64,000 nucleotides of DNA from Micromonospora sp. NBC_01813 (GCF_035917335.1 NZ_CP109067.1:6943001-7007000), one strand, 5' to 3'; numbered from the stretch's first letter, positions 9,029 through 18,368 are shown. The notes: generated from the letters alone by a model not told the origin. Program-made: numbers and translations.

Positions 9029-10114
9029 TCAGTGGGGTGGGGGCGGGGCGGTGCTCTCCCGGATCACCAGTTCGGTGACCAGGTCGATTCTGCTGGTCGA
9101 CAACTCGGCGCCGCGGGCCAGGTCGAGCAGCATCTGGGCGGCGGTGCCGGCCATGTCGCGCAGCGGCTGGTTGACGGTGGTCAGCGCCGGCATCGTCCAG
9201 GCTGCGACCGGCACGTTGTCGTACCCGATCACCGACAGGTCGTGCGGGACGTCGAGGCCGAGTTGCCGGGCGGCCCGCAGCACCCCCAACGCCTGCATGT
9301 CCGACCCGGCGAAGATCGCGGTGGGCCGGTCCGGGCGGTCGAGCAGCGCCATGCCGTGTGAGAAGCCGGCGTCCACGTAGAAGTCGCCGTGTCGGATCAG
9401 GTCGGTGGCGACCGGCAGGCCGGCTTCGTCGTGTGCCGACCGAAATCCGGCGGTACGGGCCTGAGCGCACAGCACGTCGCGCGGGCCGGAGATGATCGCG
9501 ATCCGCTGGTGGCCGAGTTGCAGCAGGTGCCGGGTGGCGATCAGCCCGCCGTTCCAGTTGTTCGAGCCGACTGTCGGCACCAGCGCCGAGGTCGCGCTGT
9601 CGGTGTCGATCACCACGAACGGGATGAGCTGGCGGGCCAGCAGATCCCGCTGCTTCTCGGTCAGGTGACAGAGTACGAAGAGGACACCGAGCGGGCGGCG
9701 GGTCAGCGTCGCGTCCAGCCAACTCTGCGGTGGGCTGTGCTGGCCGTCGAGCTGACTCAGGTGCAGGCCGATCCCGGCGGCGCTGGCGACCGTCTCGACC
9801 GCCTTGATGATCTCCATCGCCCAGAGCGAGTCGAACTGGTGGAACACCAGGTCGATCTGATCGTGCCGGATCGGTGGCCGGCGGGCGCGTCGGCGGTACT
9901 GGTGGCGGTCCAGGCTGGCTTCGACCCGGGCCCGGGTCTGCGGTGCCACATCCGCCCGTCCATTGAGAACCTTGGATACAGTGGTGACCGAGACGCCGAC
10001 CTCGTCGGCGATGGTGGCGATGGTGGCCGGCGACGGTTGCTCGGTCACGTGGGTGGGGGTCGGGGGTGGCTGGCCGGCGGAGTGTGGTGGGACGAGCGGC
10101 GGTGCCTCTGACAT
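9029..10114 (-). CDS. LacI-family repressor of the hemicellulose locus
   Basis: A 361-residue LacI/GalR regulator. After a Pro-rich N-terminal extension of about 28 residues comes the HTH and hinge (ATIATIADEVGVSVTTVSKV, then NGRADVAPQTRARV), followed by a periplasmic-binding-protein-like sensor domain (VGSNNWNGGLIATRHLLQLG, TAIFAGSDMQALGVLRAARQ, SVIGYDNVPVAAWTMPAL). It is divergent from the ABC transporter operon, and candidate operators of the CGAAA-N-TTTCG type lie at 10136 and 10324. I infer a substrate-relieved repressor of both flanking units, probably responding to a xylo-oligosaccharide. Confidence 0.92.
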   Translation of the reverse strand: MSEAPPLVPPHSAGQPPPTPTHVTEQPSPATIATIADEVGVSVTTVSKVLNGRADVAPQTRARVEASLDRHQYRRRARRPPIRHDQIDLVFHQFDSLWAMEIIKAVETVASAAGIGLHLSQLDGQHSPPQSWLDATLTRRPLGVLFVLCHLTEKQRDLLARQLIPFVVIDTDSATSALVPTVGSNNWNGGLIATRHLLQLGHQRIAIISGPRDVLCAQARTAGFRSAHDEAGLPVATDLIRHGDFYVDAGFSHGMALLDRPDRPTAIFAGSDMQALGVLRAARQLGLDVPHDLSVIGYDNVPVAAWTMPALTTVNQPLRDMAGTAAQMLLDLARGAELSTSRIDLVTELVIRESTAPPPPH

Positions 10115-10135
10115 GCGTACCTCACGAAAGGTTAC

Positions 10136-10146
10136 CGAAACTTCCG
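10136..10146. promoter_or_regulatory. Candidate LacI operator, proximal to the repressor gene
   Basis: CGAAACTTCCG lies 22 bases upstream of the LacI start. It differs by one base from a perfect CGAAA-C-TTTCG operator. A further half-like site CGAAAGG is at 10125. I recall that actinomycete xylan regulators of this family (BxlR type) bind CGAA-N-TTCG elements. The position suits autoregulation. Confidence 0.5.
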
Positions 10147-10323
10147 GAGCTTATCCCGCTGGTGGGCTCGGTTCAGCTGGCTTCTGGGCGTGGTGTGCAG
10201 GCGACACGGGGAACTCCCGGGCGGCGCCGCGCACACTCTATGCAGTTGAAGGTCGGCATCGATGACCCTTGACACAACGATGCCGGGGAATTTAGGTTCC
10301 CCGCAAGGTAACGCACTTATTTC

Positions 10324-10334
10324 CGAAAGTTTCG
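10324..10334. promoter_or_regulatory. Candidate LacI operator, proximal to the ABC operon
   Basis: CGAAAGTTTCG is a perfect 5-bp inverted repeat around a central base, 78 bases upstream of the first permease gene. It matches the CGAA-N-TTCG type of operator expected for LacI-family xylan regulators (from memory). A nearly identical element stands next to the repressor gene at 10136. Confidence 0.6.
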
Positions 10335-10411
10335 AGGCTTGTGTCGCGTCGATGGGTTCCCTGCTGCCCGCGGAGCTCACGACCGGCCCGACATGAGGGG
10401 TGGCGACCGGG

Positions 10412-11410
10412 ATGAGCACACCCAGCACGGTCGATGCGTCGCCGCAGGCGCAGGTGCCGCTGCCGCCCGTCGACAACCTGCCTCGACGGGGCCGGAGCCG
10501 GCCCCGGTCGCGGACCTGGCGGCGAGCGCTACGGCGTGACTGGCAGCTCTACTCGCTGGTGGTCCTGCCGCTGGTGTTCTTCCTGATCTTCCGCTACCTG
10601 CCGATGCTCGGCAACGTGATCGCGTTCCGGCGGTTCCAGCCCGGCGGCAACGTCTTCGGCGAGTACTGGGTCGGGCTGCGCTACGTCCGGATGTTCTTCA
10701 CCGACTCGACGTTCTGGCAGGTCTTCACCAACACCCTGGTCCTGGGCACCCTGAGCCTGGTCGTTGTCTTCCCGCTGCCGATCGTGCTCGCGCTGCTGCT
10801 CAACGAGGTACGGGCCCGGCGGATGAAGCGCTTCGTCCAGTCGGTGTCCTACCTGCCGCACTTCCTGTCGATCGTGATCGTCGCGGCGATGGTGATGCAG
10901 ATCCTCTCCGTCGACGGCACCGTCAACTCGATCATCCGGGGACTCGGCGGCGACGCCATCCCGTTCCTGCAACAGCCCGGCTGGTTCCGCACCATCTACG
11001 TCTCCTCCGAGGTGTGGCAGACCGTCGGCTGGGGGACGATCCTCTACCTCGCCGCGCTCACCACGATCGACGAGGATCTCTACGAAGCGTCCCGGATCGA
11101 CGGCGCCAACCGGTGGCGGCAGACCTGGCACGTGACCCTGCCCGGCATCCGACCCACCATGGTCACGCTGCTGATCCTGAACATCGGCACCTTCATGGCG
11201 GTCGGCTTCGAGAAGATCCTGCTGCTGTACAACCCGCTGACCTACCCGACGGCGGACGTGATCTCCACGTACCTGTACCGGATGGGCGTGGTCTCCAGCA
11301 ACTTCAGCTACGCGGCCGCCATCGGTCTCTTCGAAGCGGTGATCGGGCTGACCCTGGTGCTGTCCGCCAACATGATCGCCCGCCGCGCAGTAGGGACGAG
11401 CCTGTGGTGA
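10412..11410 (+). CDS. Sugar ABC transporter permease, LplB/YtcP-type
   Basis: A 332-residue inner-membrane subunit with six predicted helices (first YSLVVLPLVFFLIFRYLPML) and the EAA loop EDLYEASRIDGANRWRQTWH that contacts the ATPase. It belongs to the CUT1 subgroup with an LplB-like partner used for oligosaccharides from plant polymers. ATG 10412 is preferred over the GTG at 10400 because GAGGGG lies at suitable distance. The gene ends in a GTGA overlap with the second permease. No ATPase gene is in the operon, as usual for CUT1 systems that share one MsiK-type ATPase elsewhere (inference). Confidence 0.92.
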   Translation: MSTPSTVDASPQAQVPLPPVDNLPRRGRSRPRSRTWRRALRRDWQLYSLVVLPLVFFLIFRYLPMLGNVIAFRRFQPGGNVFGEYWVGLRYVRMFFTDSTFWQVFTNTLVLGTLSLVVVFPLPIVLALLLNEVRARRMKRFVQSVSYLPHFLSIVIVAAMVMQILSVDGTVNSIIRGLGGDAIPFLQQPGWFRTIYVSSEVWQTVGWGTILYLAALTTIDEDLYEASRIDGANRWRQTWHVTLPGIRPTMVTLLILNIGTFMAVGFEKILLLYNPLTYPTADVISTYLYRMGVVSSNFSYAAAIGLFEAVIGLTLVLSANMIARRAVGTSLW

Positions 11411-12333
11411 CCGTCGACTCCTCCCGCAAGCTGCTCGCGCCGTCCCGCCGCGCACCCCGCCGGCCGGACGACACCCGTGGCTACCGGATCTTCCGCGCCG
11501 TCAACGGGTTCATCCTGACCGCGGTCGTGATCGTCACGCTCTACCCATTCGCCAACATCATCGCCCGCTCGCTCAGCGAAGAGGGCTACATCCGGTCCGG
11601 ACAGGTCAGCATCTTCCCGCGAGGGTTCAACCTGGACACCTACCGGTTGGTGATGTCCGACTCGATGTTCTGGACCAACTACCGCAACACGATCGTCTAC
11701 ACCGTGGTCGCCACGATCATCTCGATCATCCTCACGACCTGCTACGCCTACGTGCTGTCCAAGAAGGATCTCAAAGGGCGCGGCGCGCTGGTCGGCATCG
11801 CCGTGTTCACCATGTTCTTCTCCGGCGGACTGATCCCAAACTACGTGCTGATCACCAGCCTCGGGCTGAAGAACAGCCTCTGGGCGATCGTGCTGCCCAA
11901 CGCCATCAACGTCTTCAACCTGCTGGTCATGAAGGCGTTCTTCGAGAGTCTGCCGACCGAACTGGAAGAAGCGGCCGCCGTCGACGGGCTCAGCACGTAC
12001 GGCATCCTGTGGCGCATCGTGATCCCGCTGTCGAAGGCGATCATCGCCACGATGGTGCTCTTCTACGCGGTCTCCTTCTGGAACTCGTGGTTCACCGCGT
12101 TCCTCTACATGGACCGCTCCGAACTGTTCCCGGTGACTGTCTACCTGCGGAACCTGATCGCCGGGGCCACCACCGCGACCTCCACCGGCAGCAGCAGCGA
12201 CAGCCTCGCCCAGGCTGCCGCGAACATCCAGTCCGTCACCATCATCCTGACCGTACTGCCGATCATCATGGTTTATCCCTTCATCCAGCGCTATTTCGTG
12301 TCCGGCATCATGCTCGGCGCGGTCAAGGGATAG
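11407..12333 (+). CDS. Sugar ABC transporter permease, LplC/YtcP-type
   Basis: A 308-residue inner-membrane permease, the partner of the preceding gene. Six helices begin with NGFILTAVVIVTLYPFANII; the EAA motif reads ELEEAAAVDGLSTYGILWRI. GTG 11407 overlaps the upstream stop (GTGA), so the two subunits are made in equal amounts. A long Ser/Thr/Ala-rich periplasmic loop (about 255-275) precedes the last helix, as in YtcP relatives. The binding-protein gene follows after 58 bases containing a small palindrome, GCGGAC-AG-GTCCGC (12338-12351). Confidence 0.92.
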   Translation: MTVDSSRKLLAPSRRAPRRPDDTRGYRIFRAVNGFILTAVVIVTLYPFANIIARSLSEEGYIRSGQVSIFPRGFNLDTYRLVMSDSMFWTNYRNTIVYTVVATIISIILTTCYAYVLSKKDLKGRGALVGIAVFTMFFSGGLIPNYVLITSLGLKNSLWAIVLPNAINVFNLLVMKAFFESLPTELEEAAAVDGLSTYGILWRIVIPLSKAIIATMVLFYAVSFWNSWFTAFLYMDRSELFPVTVYLRNLIAGATTATSTGSSSDSLAQAAANIQSVTIILTVLPIIMVYPFIQRYFVSGIMLGAVKG

Positions 12334-12391
12334 CGCTGCGGACAGGTCCGCCCCATTCATTCGAATGCCTTCCGCACCGAAAGGAAGTCTG

Positions 12392-14041
12392 ATGTTCCAA
12401 CGATCCCGGCGCCGCCACGCGGCGGTCGCCGCCGGCGTCCTTGCCCTTTCGCTCAGCGTCGCCGCCTGCGGCAGCGACGAGGAGTCCGACTCCGAGGACC
12501 TGGACGGCAACAGGGTCGGCGCCATGGAGAGCTACGGCGTCGGTGACCAGTTCACCGCCACCGAGGCGCTGACCTTCTCCATGCTCTACAACAATCACCC
12601 CAACTACCAGATCGACAAGGAATGGCTCTTCTGGGACGAGCTGAGCAAGCGGACCAACATCTCGATCGACTCGGTCGAGGTGCCGCTGAGCGACTACGAG
12701 CAGAAGCGCGGCCTGCTGATCGGTGCCGGTGACGCCCCGTTCATCATCCCGAAGACCTACCCCGGCCAGGAGTCGGCCTACGTCGCCAGCGGTGCGATCC
12801 TGCCGGTCAGCGACTACATCGACCTGATGCCGCACTTCCAGGACAAGGTCGCCAAGTGGGGACTGGAAGGCGACCTCAACTCGCTGCGCCAGGAGGACGG
12901 CAAGTTCTACCTGCTGCCCGGCCTGCATGAGGACGTCTGGACCGACTACACCATCGCGGTACGCACCGACATCCTCGCCGAACTCGGCCTCGAGGAGCCA
13001 GCGACCTGGGACGAGTTCCGGGAGATGCTGCGGGCGATGAAGGCGGCCTACCCGGACGTCTACCCGATGAGTGACCGGTGGAGCGTCCCCACCCCGCTCG
13101 GTGCGCTGCAGAACATCATCGGCCCGTCGTACGGCTACGACACGATGGGCGGCTGGGGTTACCAGAACGCCTCGTTCAACCGGGACGCCCAGGAGTTCGT
13201 CTTCACCGGCACCATGCCGGAGTACAAGGAGATGGTGGAGTTCCTGCACTCCCTGGTCGACGAGGGCCTGTTCGACCCGGAGAGCCTGACCCAGGACGAC
13301 GACACGGCGATCCAGAAGCTCGCCACCGGCAAGTCCTTCGTGATCAGCACCAACGCGCAGACCCTGGTCAACGACTACCGGCCGGCGCTGGCCCAGAACA
13401 ACCCCAACGCCACCATCGCCAAGATCACCCGGCCGGACAGCCCGGTCGGCTCGGTGAAGGCCGGCTCCCGGCTGGAGAACGGCATCATGATCTCCAGCGA
13501 CGCCCGGCAGAGCGAGAACTTCGTCGCGATGATGCAGTTCATCGACTGGCTCTGGTACTCCGACGAGGGCCAGGAGTTCGCCAAGTGGGGCGTCGAAGGC
13601 GTCACCTACACCAAGGACGCCGACGACAGGTGGATCCTGGACTCCGACATCGACTTCATCGGAATCAACCCGGACGCCAGCAAGCACCTGCAGAAGGACT
13701 TCGGCTTCAGCAACGGCGTCTTCGCCTACGGCGGCACCACCGACCTGCTGCAGTCCACCTTCTCCGAGGAGGAGTTGGAGTTCCAGGAGGCGATGGGGCA
13801 GAAAGAGACCCTCGCGGTCTCCCCGCCACGGCCGTTCAACGACGAGGAACGCGAGCAGGCCACCCTCTGGGAAACCCCGCTGAAGGACTACGTCCAGCAG
13901 CAGACCCTGCAGTTCATCCTCGGCCAGCGGGACCTGTCCGAATGGGACGCCTACGTCGCCGAGGTCGAAGGCAAGAACGCCCAGCAGTACATCGACCTGG
14001 TCAACGGCGCGTACCAGCGCTACCAGGAACAGCACGGCTGA
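12392..14041 (+). CDS. Extracellular sugar-binding lipoprotein of the ABC transporter
   Basis: A 549-residue solute-binding protein. The signal peptide ends in the lipobox LSVAACG, so Cys is lipidated and the protein is held on the outer membrane face. It is longer than typical CUT1 binding proteins (400-450), as in the LipO/YtcQ group. Recognisable segments include LNSLRQEDGKFYLLPGL and MSDRWSVPTPLGALQNIIG; many Trp and Tyr could stack on sugars. AAGGAAG seven bases before ATG 12392 fixes the start. A hairpin after the gene probably protects its mRNA and gives more binding protein than enzymes. Confidence 0.92.
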   Translation: MFQRSRRRHAAVAAGVLALSLSVAACGSDEESDSEDLDGNRVGAMESYGVGDQFTATEALTFSMLYNNHPNYQIDKEWLFWDELSKRTNISIDSVEVPLSDYEQKRGLLIGAGDAPFIIPKTYPGQESAYVASGAILPVSDYIDLMPHFQDKVAKWGLEGDLNSLRQEDGKFYLLPGLHEDVWTDYTIAVRTDILAELGLEEPATWDEFREMLRAMKAAYPDVYPMSDRWSVPTPLGALQNIIGPSYGYDTMGGWGYQNASFNRDAQEFVFTGTMPEYKEMVEFLHSLVDEGLFDPESLTQDDDTAIQKLATGKSFVISTNAQTLVNDYRPALAQNNPNATIAKITRPDSPVGSVKAGSRLENGIMISSDARQSENFVAMMQFIDWLWYSDEGQEFAKWGVEGVTYTKDADDRWILDSDIDFIGINPDASKHLQKDFGFSNGVFAYGGTTDLLQSTFSEEELEFQEAMGQKETLAVSPPRPFNDEEREQATLWETPLKDYVQQQTLQFILGQRDLSEWDAYVAEVEGKNAQQYIDLVNGAYQRYQEQHG

Positions 14042-14056
14042 CCGCCCCTGGTGGAG

Positions 14057-14093
14057 GTGCCGGTCGCGTCCGTGGCAGGGACGCGCCCGGCAC
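14057..14093 (+). terminator. Intercistronic hairpin after the binding-protein gene
   Basis: GTGCCGG-T-CGCGTCC (14057-14071) pairs with GGACGCG-C-CCGGCAC (14079-14093) over 15 positions with one mismatch and a 7-base loop. No U-tract follows. It lies in the 84-base gap between the binding-protein gene and GH39, where a processing or attenuation hairpin would raise binding-protein yield above that of downstream genes. Confidence 0.6.
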
Positions 14094-14125
14094 ACCCCGG
14101 CAGCACTTGCGAGAAGGAGCTACGG

Positions 14126-15649
14126 ATGTCCCGGATCGTCGTACCCGAGCAGAGCACCGGCGAACTGCCGGACGCCTGGCGGGCCTGCGTCGGCACCGGC
14201 CGGCTGGAACTCGCGCTGCGCCGCGACTACCAGGAGTCCCTCGCGCTCGTCCAACGGGAGATCGGCTTCCGGCACATCCGGGGGCACGGGCTGCTCAGCG
14301 ACGGCATCGGCATCCACCGCCCGTACGAACACGCCGGCCGGTCCGGCGTCCACCACAGCTTCACCTACGCGGACCAGATCGTCGACGCGTACCTCGAACT
14401 CGGTATCGCACCCTTCATCGAGCTGGGCTTCATGCCCGAAGCGCTCGCCTCCGGCGACCAGACCGTCTTCTGGTGGCGCGGCAACGTCACCCCGCCCCGC
14501 TCCGAATCCGAGTGGGCCGACCTGGTCCGCGCCACCATCGGCAACCTCGTCGACCGCTACGGCCTCGACCAGGTCCGCGACTGGCCGATCGAAGTGTGGA
14601 ACGAACCCAACCTGGACATCTTCTGGCAAGGCGCCGACCAGGCCGCCTACCACCGGCTGTACGAGGTGACCGCGCACGCCGTCAAGGACGTCGACGCCAG
14701 CCTGCAGGTCGGCGGGCCCGCCATCTCGCCCGGCGCCGACGAATGGCTGGTGCCGTTCGCCGAGTACGTCACCGAACGCGGCGCACCCGTCGACTTCGTC
14801 AGCCGCCACGCGTACACCTCCGGGCCGGCCCAGCACGTGCCGTTCGGCACCCACCAGACGCTGATGCCCGCCGACCACCTGCTGGAACAGTTCGCCAGCC
14901 CGCGCAAACACCTCGCCGGTACCGCCCTGGCCGACCTGCCGGTGCACATCACCGAGTTCAACTCCTCGTACCGGCCGGACAACCCGATCCACGACACCGC
15001 GTTCCACGCCGCGTACCTGGCCCCGGTCGTCGCGGCCGGCGGCGACCTGGTCGACTCGTTCTCCTACTGGACGTTCAGCGACGTCTTCGAAGAGGTCGGC
15101 ATCCCGGCCGCGATCTTCCACGGCGGGTTCGGCCTGCTGACCCACCGACAGATCCGCAAACCCACCTACCATCTGTACGCGTTCATGGCGAGGATGGGCC
15201 GCCAGGTGCTCGCCCGGGGCACCGACCACCTGGTCACCCGCGCCGACGATGGCCGGATCACCGTGCTGGCCTGGGCGCCCGTCGACGTCACCGACGTCAC
15301 GGCGTCCCCGCAGCGGCACACCGTCGCCTTGTCGATTCCGGTTGCCGCCCCAGCCCGGTCGGCGTACCTGAGCCGCTCGTCGGTCAGCGACGACGCCGGC
15401 AACGCCTGGCAGGCCTGGGGCGAGCTGGGCCGGCCCCGGTCGCCGCGCCCGGCACAGCTCGACGCGCTGCGCGAAGCGGCCGAACCGGCCCGCAGCCACC
15501 GCGCCGTGGCGGTCGTCGACGGCCGGGCCGACGTCGACCTGACCCTGGCCCGGCACGAGGTCACCCTGGTCGAGATCACCCCGGTGGTCGACGAAACCCC
15601 ACCCTGGTGGGACGAGCGGCGACTCCTCGGCCGAGGGCAGCCGACATGA
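14126..15649 (+). CDS. Glycoside hydrolase family 39 (beta-xylosidase type)
   Basis: A 507-residue cytoplasmic enzyme without signal peptide. A (beta/alpha)8 barrel holds the acid/base Glu in WPIEVWNEPNLDIFW and the nucleophile Glu in VHITEFNSSYRP; FRHIRGHGLLSD is the typical N-terminal strand-loop. A beta-sandwich follows from about residue 370. GH39 includes beta-xylosidases and some arabinopyranosidases; the locus favours xylose-containing oligomers. GAGAAGGAG before ATG 14126 sets the start. The stop overlaps the next gene (ATGA), so the enzyme is coupled to the DUF624 protein. Confidence 0.9.
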   Translation: MSRIVVPEQSTGELPDAWRACVGTGRLELALRRDYQESLALVQREIGFRHIRGHGLLSDGIGIHRPYEHAGRSGVHHSFTYADQIVDAYLELGIAPFIELGFMPEALASGDQTVFWWRGNVTPPRSESEWADLVRATIGNLVDRYGLDQVRDWPIEVWNEPNLDIFWQGADQAAYHRLYEVTAHAVKDVDASLQVGGPAISPGADEWLVPFAEYVTERGAPVDFVSRHAYTSGPAQHVPFGTHQTLMPADHLLEQFASPRKHLAGTALADLPVHITEFNSSYRPDNPIHDTAFHAAYLAPVVAAGGDLVDSFSYWTFSDVFEEVGIPAAIFHGGFGLLTHRQIRKPTYHLYAFMARMGRQVLARGTDHLVTRADDGRITVLAWAPVDVTDVTASPQRHTVALSIPVAAPARSAYLSRSSVSDDAGNAWQAWGELGRPRSPRPAQLDALREAAEPARSHRAVAVVDGRADVDLTLARHEVTLVEITPVVDETPPWWDERRLLGRGQPT

Positions 15650-16335
15650 ACGACCTGGTGGCCGCGCAGCGGCAGTTCGGCACCGGACCGCTGTCGCGGG
15701 TGGCGGCGATCGTCTACCGGCTGATCGTCGTCGAACTGCTGCTACTGGCCTGCGTGCTGCCGGGCCTGGTGCCGGCCCTGCTACTGGCGCGCGACGCCAG
15801 CAACCTCCCGCTCTACGCCGTCTGTGCGATCCCGCTCGGCCCGGCACTGTCCGCCGCCCTGTACGCCATCGGCCAGCACCGCCCCGACCTCACTGACCTC
15901 AACCCGGCCGTCGACTTCTGGCACGGCTACCGGGCCAACCTCGGTCCGGTGCTGCGGATCTGGCTGCCGCTGCTGGCCGGCCTGACGATCGTCGCGGTCA
16001 ACCTGGCCTACTTCGGTGCGGCGGGCGTGCCCAGCTGGTGGGCGGCGCTGCTGGTGCTCATCGCGGTCACGGCGGCGGTCTGGGGCGGCAACGCCCTGGT
16101 GATCACCTCGGTCTTCGCGTTCCGCACCCGCGACGTGGCCCGGCTCGCCGCGTACTTCCTGACCCGTACCCCCGGCGCCGCCCTGGGTGTCCTGGCGCTG
16201 CTGGTGGTGGCGGCCGGAATCACCGCGTACGCCTCCGAAGCGGTGCTGGCGCTGGCCGGTTCGGTGCTGGCGCTGCTGCTACTGCGCACCACTCGACCGA
16301 TGACCTCGGCGATCGAGAAGGAGTTCACCCAGTGA
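15646..16335 (+). CDS. DUF624 (YesL-like) membrane protein
   Basis: A 229-residue membrane protein with about five to six helices (LIVVELLLLACVLPGLVPAL and others), a polar DUF624-like loop (FWHGYRANLGPVLRIWLPLL) and a short cytoplasmic tail. YesL proteins accompany YtcP/LplB-type sugar transporters in pectin and hemicellulose operons; their role is unknown, perhaps as an extra transporter component. It overlaps GH39 upstream by four bases (ATGA) and GH42 downstream by four bases (GTGA), so the three are translated as a block. Confidence 0.85.
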   Translation: MNDLVAAQRQFGTGPLSRVAAIVYRLIVVELLLLACVLPGLVPALLLARDASNLPLYAVCAIPLGPALSAALYAIGQHRPDLTDLNPAVDFWHGYRANLGPVLRIWLPLLAGLTIVAVNLAYFGAAGVPSWWAALLVLIAVTAAVWGGNALVITSVFAFRTRDVARLAAYFLTRTPGAALGVLALLVVAAGITAYASEAVLALAGSVLALLLLRTTRPMTSAIEKEFTQ

Positions 16336-18368
16336 CGCTGCCGGCCGTCGTGAAGATTCCCTACGGCGGGGACTACAACCCCGAGCAGTGGCCCGAGGAC
16401 GTCTGGAAGGACGACTACCGGCTGTTCGAGACAGCCAGGATCGACACCGTCACCATCGGGGTCTTCACCTGGGGACTGATCCAGCCCAGCCCGGGCATCT
16501 ACGACTTCTCCGCGTTGGACCGCATCGTCGAGCGGGCGGTCGCCGAGGGGCGGCAGATCTGCCTGGCCACCGGCACCGCCGCGCATCCGGCCTGGATGCC
16601 CCGCGCCCACCCCGACGTGACCCGCGTCGACTTCGAGGGCCGCCGGCACCGTTTCGGCCAACGGCACAACTCCTGCCCCTGCTCGCCGACGTACCGCCGG
16701 CTCTCCACGGAGCTCGCCCGCCGCGTCGCGCAACGCTACGCGCGGACGCCCGGCCTGGTCGCCTGGCACGTCAACAACGAGTACGGCGGTGCCTGCTACT
16801 GCGAGCTGTGCGCCGCGAACTTCCGGCTCTGGCTGCGTGAGCGCTACGGCAGCCTCGACGCGCTCAACGAGGCCTGGTATACGACCTTCTGGTCGCACAC
16901 CTTCACCGAGTGGGGGCAGATCGAGCCGCCGTCGGCGTTGACCGAACACTGGCGCGGCCCCGACCACACCGCCTTCCAGGGCATCACCCTGGACTACCTG
17001 CGGTTCATGTCGGATGCGATGCTGACCAACTTCGTCGACGAGAAGGCGGCGATCCGCGAGTCCAGCCCGGACATCCCGGTGACCACCAACTTCATGGGCA
17101 TGTACCGGCCGATCGACTACCACCGTTGGGCCGAGCACCTGGACTTCGCCTCCTGGGACAACTATCCGCCGGACGACCGGTCGGCGGCCCGGATGGCGCT
17201 CACCCACGACCTGATGCGCGGGCTCAAGGGCGGCCAACCGTTCTGGCTGATGGAGCAGACGCCGAGCGTCACCGCCAGCCGCGACGTCAACCCGCTGAAG
17301 CGGCCCGGGATCATGCGACTGTGGAGCTGGCAGGCGGTGGCGCACGGGGCCGACGCGGTGCTGTTCTTCCAGCTGCGGGCCGGCCGGGGGGCCAGCGAGA
17401 AGTACCACGGCGCGGTCATCGGCCACGCCGGCCGCGCCGACACCCGCGTCTTCGGTGAGGTCGCCGAGCTCGGTGCCGAGCTGGAGCGCCTCGGCGGCGT
17501 GTCGCTGGGTGCCCGTACCCCCGCCCGGGTGGCGATGCTGTTCGACTGGGACAGCTGGTGGGCGCTGGAGATTTCCGACGGGCCGTCCCGGTTGGTCCGT
17601 TACCAGCAGGTGGTGCTCGCCTACCACCGGGCACTCTGGGAGGCCGGGGTGGACGTCGACGTCGTCCCGGTCGCCGCCGACCTGTCCGGCTACGACGTCG
17701 TGGTCGCTCCGGCTCTGCACATGGTCAAGGAGGATCTGGCGTCCCGCCTGGAGACGGTCGCCCAGCAGGGTGGCACCGTGCTGGCAACGTACCTCTCCGG
17801 GCGGGTCGACCAGTACGACCAGGCGTTCCTGGCCGACGTGCCAGGGCCGTTGGCGCCGCTGATGGGCATCCGGATCGACGAGTGGGACGCCCGGGAAGCC
17901 GACGTGGTCAACCCGGTGACCCTGACAGCGGACGGGTCCGAGCCGACGGTCGCCGACGCCACGCTGCTGTTCGAGCTGGTCATCCCGCAGGGCGCCGACG
18001 TGGTCGGCACCTACCAGGCCGACTTCTACGCCGGCACCGCGGCGGTCACCCGTAACTGGTTCGGCGCCGGGCAGGGGTGGTACGTCGCCGCCGGGCTCGA
18101 CCAGGTCGGCGTCTCCTGGGTGGTACGCCGCATTCTCGACCGGCACGGCCTGCTCGGCCCGTACGCCCACCTGCCGGACCTGGAGTCGACGGTGCGGGTC
18201 ACGCCGGACGGTACCCGGCTGCGGTTCCTGCTCAACCACGGCGAGGAGCCGGTCGAACTGCCGGCCTGCGCCGCCGGGGTCGAGCTGCTGACCGGGGTAC
18301 GGGTCGCCGCCGGCGCGCCGCTGCACCTGGACCGGTACGGCGTCCTCGTGCTCCGCGAGGACAGCTGA
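16332..18368 (+). CDS. Glycoside hydrolase family 42 (beta-galactosidase type)
   Basis: A 678-residue cytoplasmic enzyme. The GH42 opening GGDYNPEQWPEDVW is plain; the acid/base Glu is in VNNEYGGACYCELC and the nucleophile Glu in FWLMEQTPS. The Cys cluster CYCELC with an upstream CPC matches the zinc site of GH42. A trimerisation domain (about 390-600) and a small beta domain follow. The family cleaves beta-galactosides, and some members cleave alpha-L-arabinopyranosides, so here it may trim side chains of imported hemicellulose or pectin pieces. GTG 16332 overlaps the DUF624 stop. It is the last gene before a strong terminator. Confidence 0.93.
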   Translation: MTLPAVVKIPYGGDYNPEQWPEDVWKDDYRLFETARIDTVTIGVFTWGLIQPSPGIYDFSALDRIVERAVAEGRQICLATGTAAHPAWMPRAHPDVTRVDFEGRRHRFGQRHNSCPCSPTYRRLSTELARRVAQRYARTPGLVAWHVNNEYGGACYCELCAANFRLWLRERYGSLDALNEAWYTTFWSHTFTEWGQIEPPSALTEHWRGPDHTAFQGITLDYLRFMSDAMLTNFVDEKAAIRESSPDIPVTTNFMGMYRPIDYHRWAEHLDFASWDNYPPDDRSAARMALTHDLMRGLKGGQPFWLMEQTPSVTASRDVNPLKRPGIMRLWSWQAVAHGADAVLFFQLRAGRGASEKYHGAVIGHAGRADTRVFGEVAELGAELERLGGVSLGARTPARVAMLFDWDSWWALEISDGPSRLVRYQQVVLAYHRALWEAGVDVDVVPVAADLSGYDVVVAPALHMVKEDLASRLETVAQQGGTVLATYLSGRVDQYDQAFLADVPGPLAPLMGIRIDEWDAREADVVNPVTLTADGSEPTVADATLLFELVIPQGADVVGTYQADFYAGTAAVTRNWFGAGQGWYVAAGLDQVGVSWVVRRILDRHGLLGPYAHLPDLESTVRVTPDGTRLRFLLNHGEEPVELPACAAGVELLTGVRVAAGAPLHLDRYGVLVLREDS

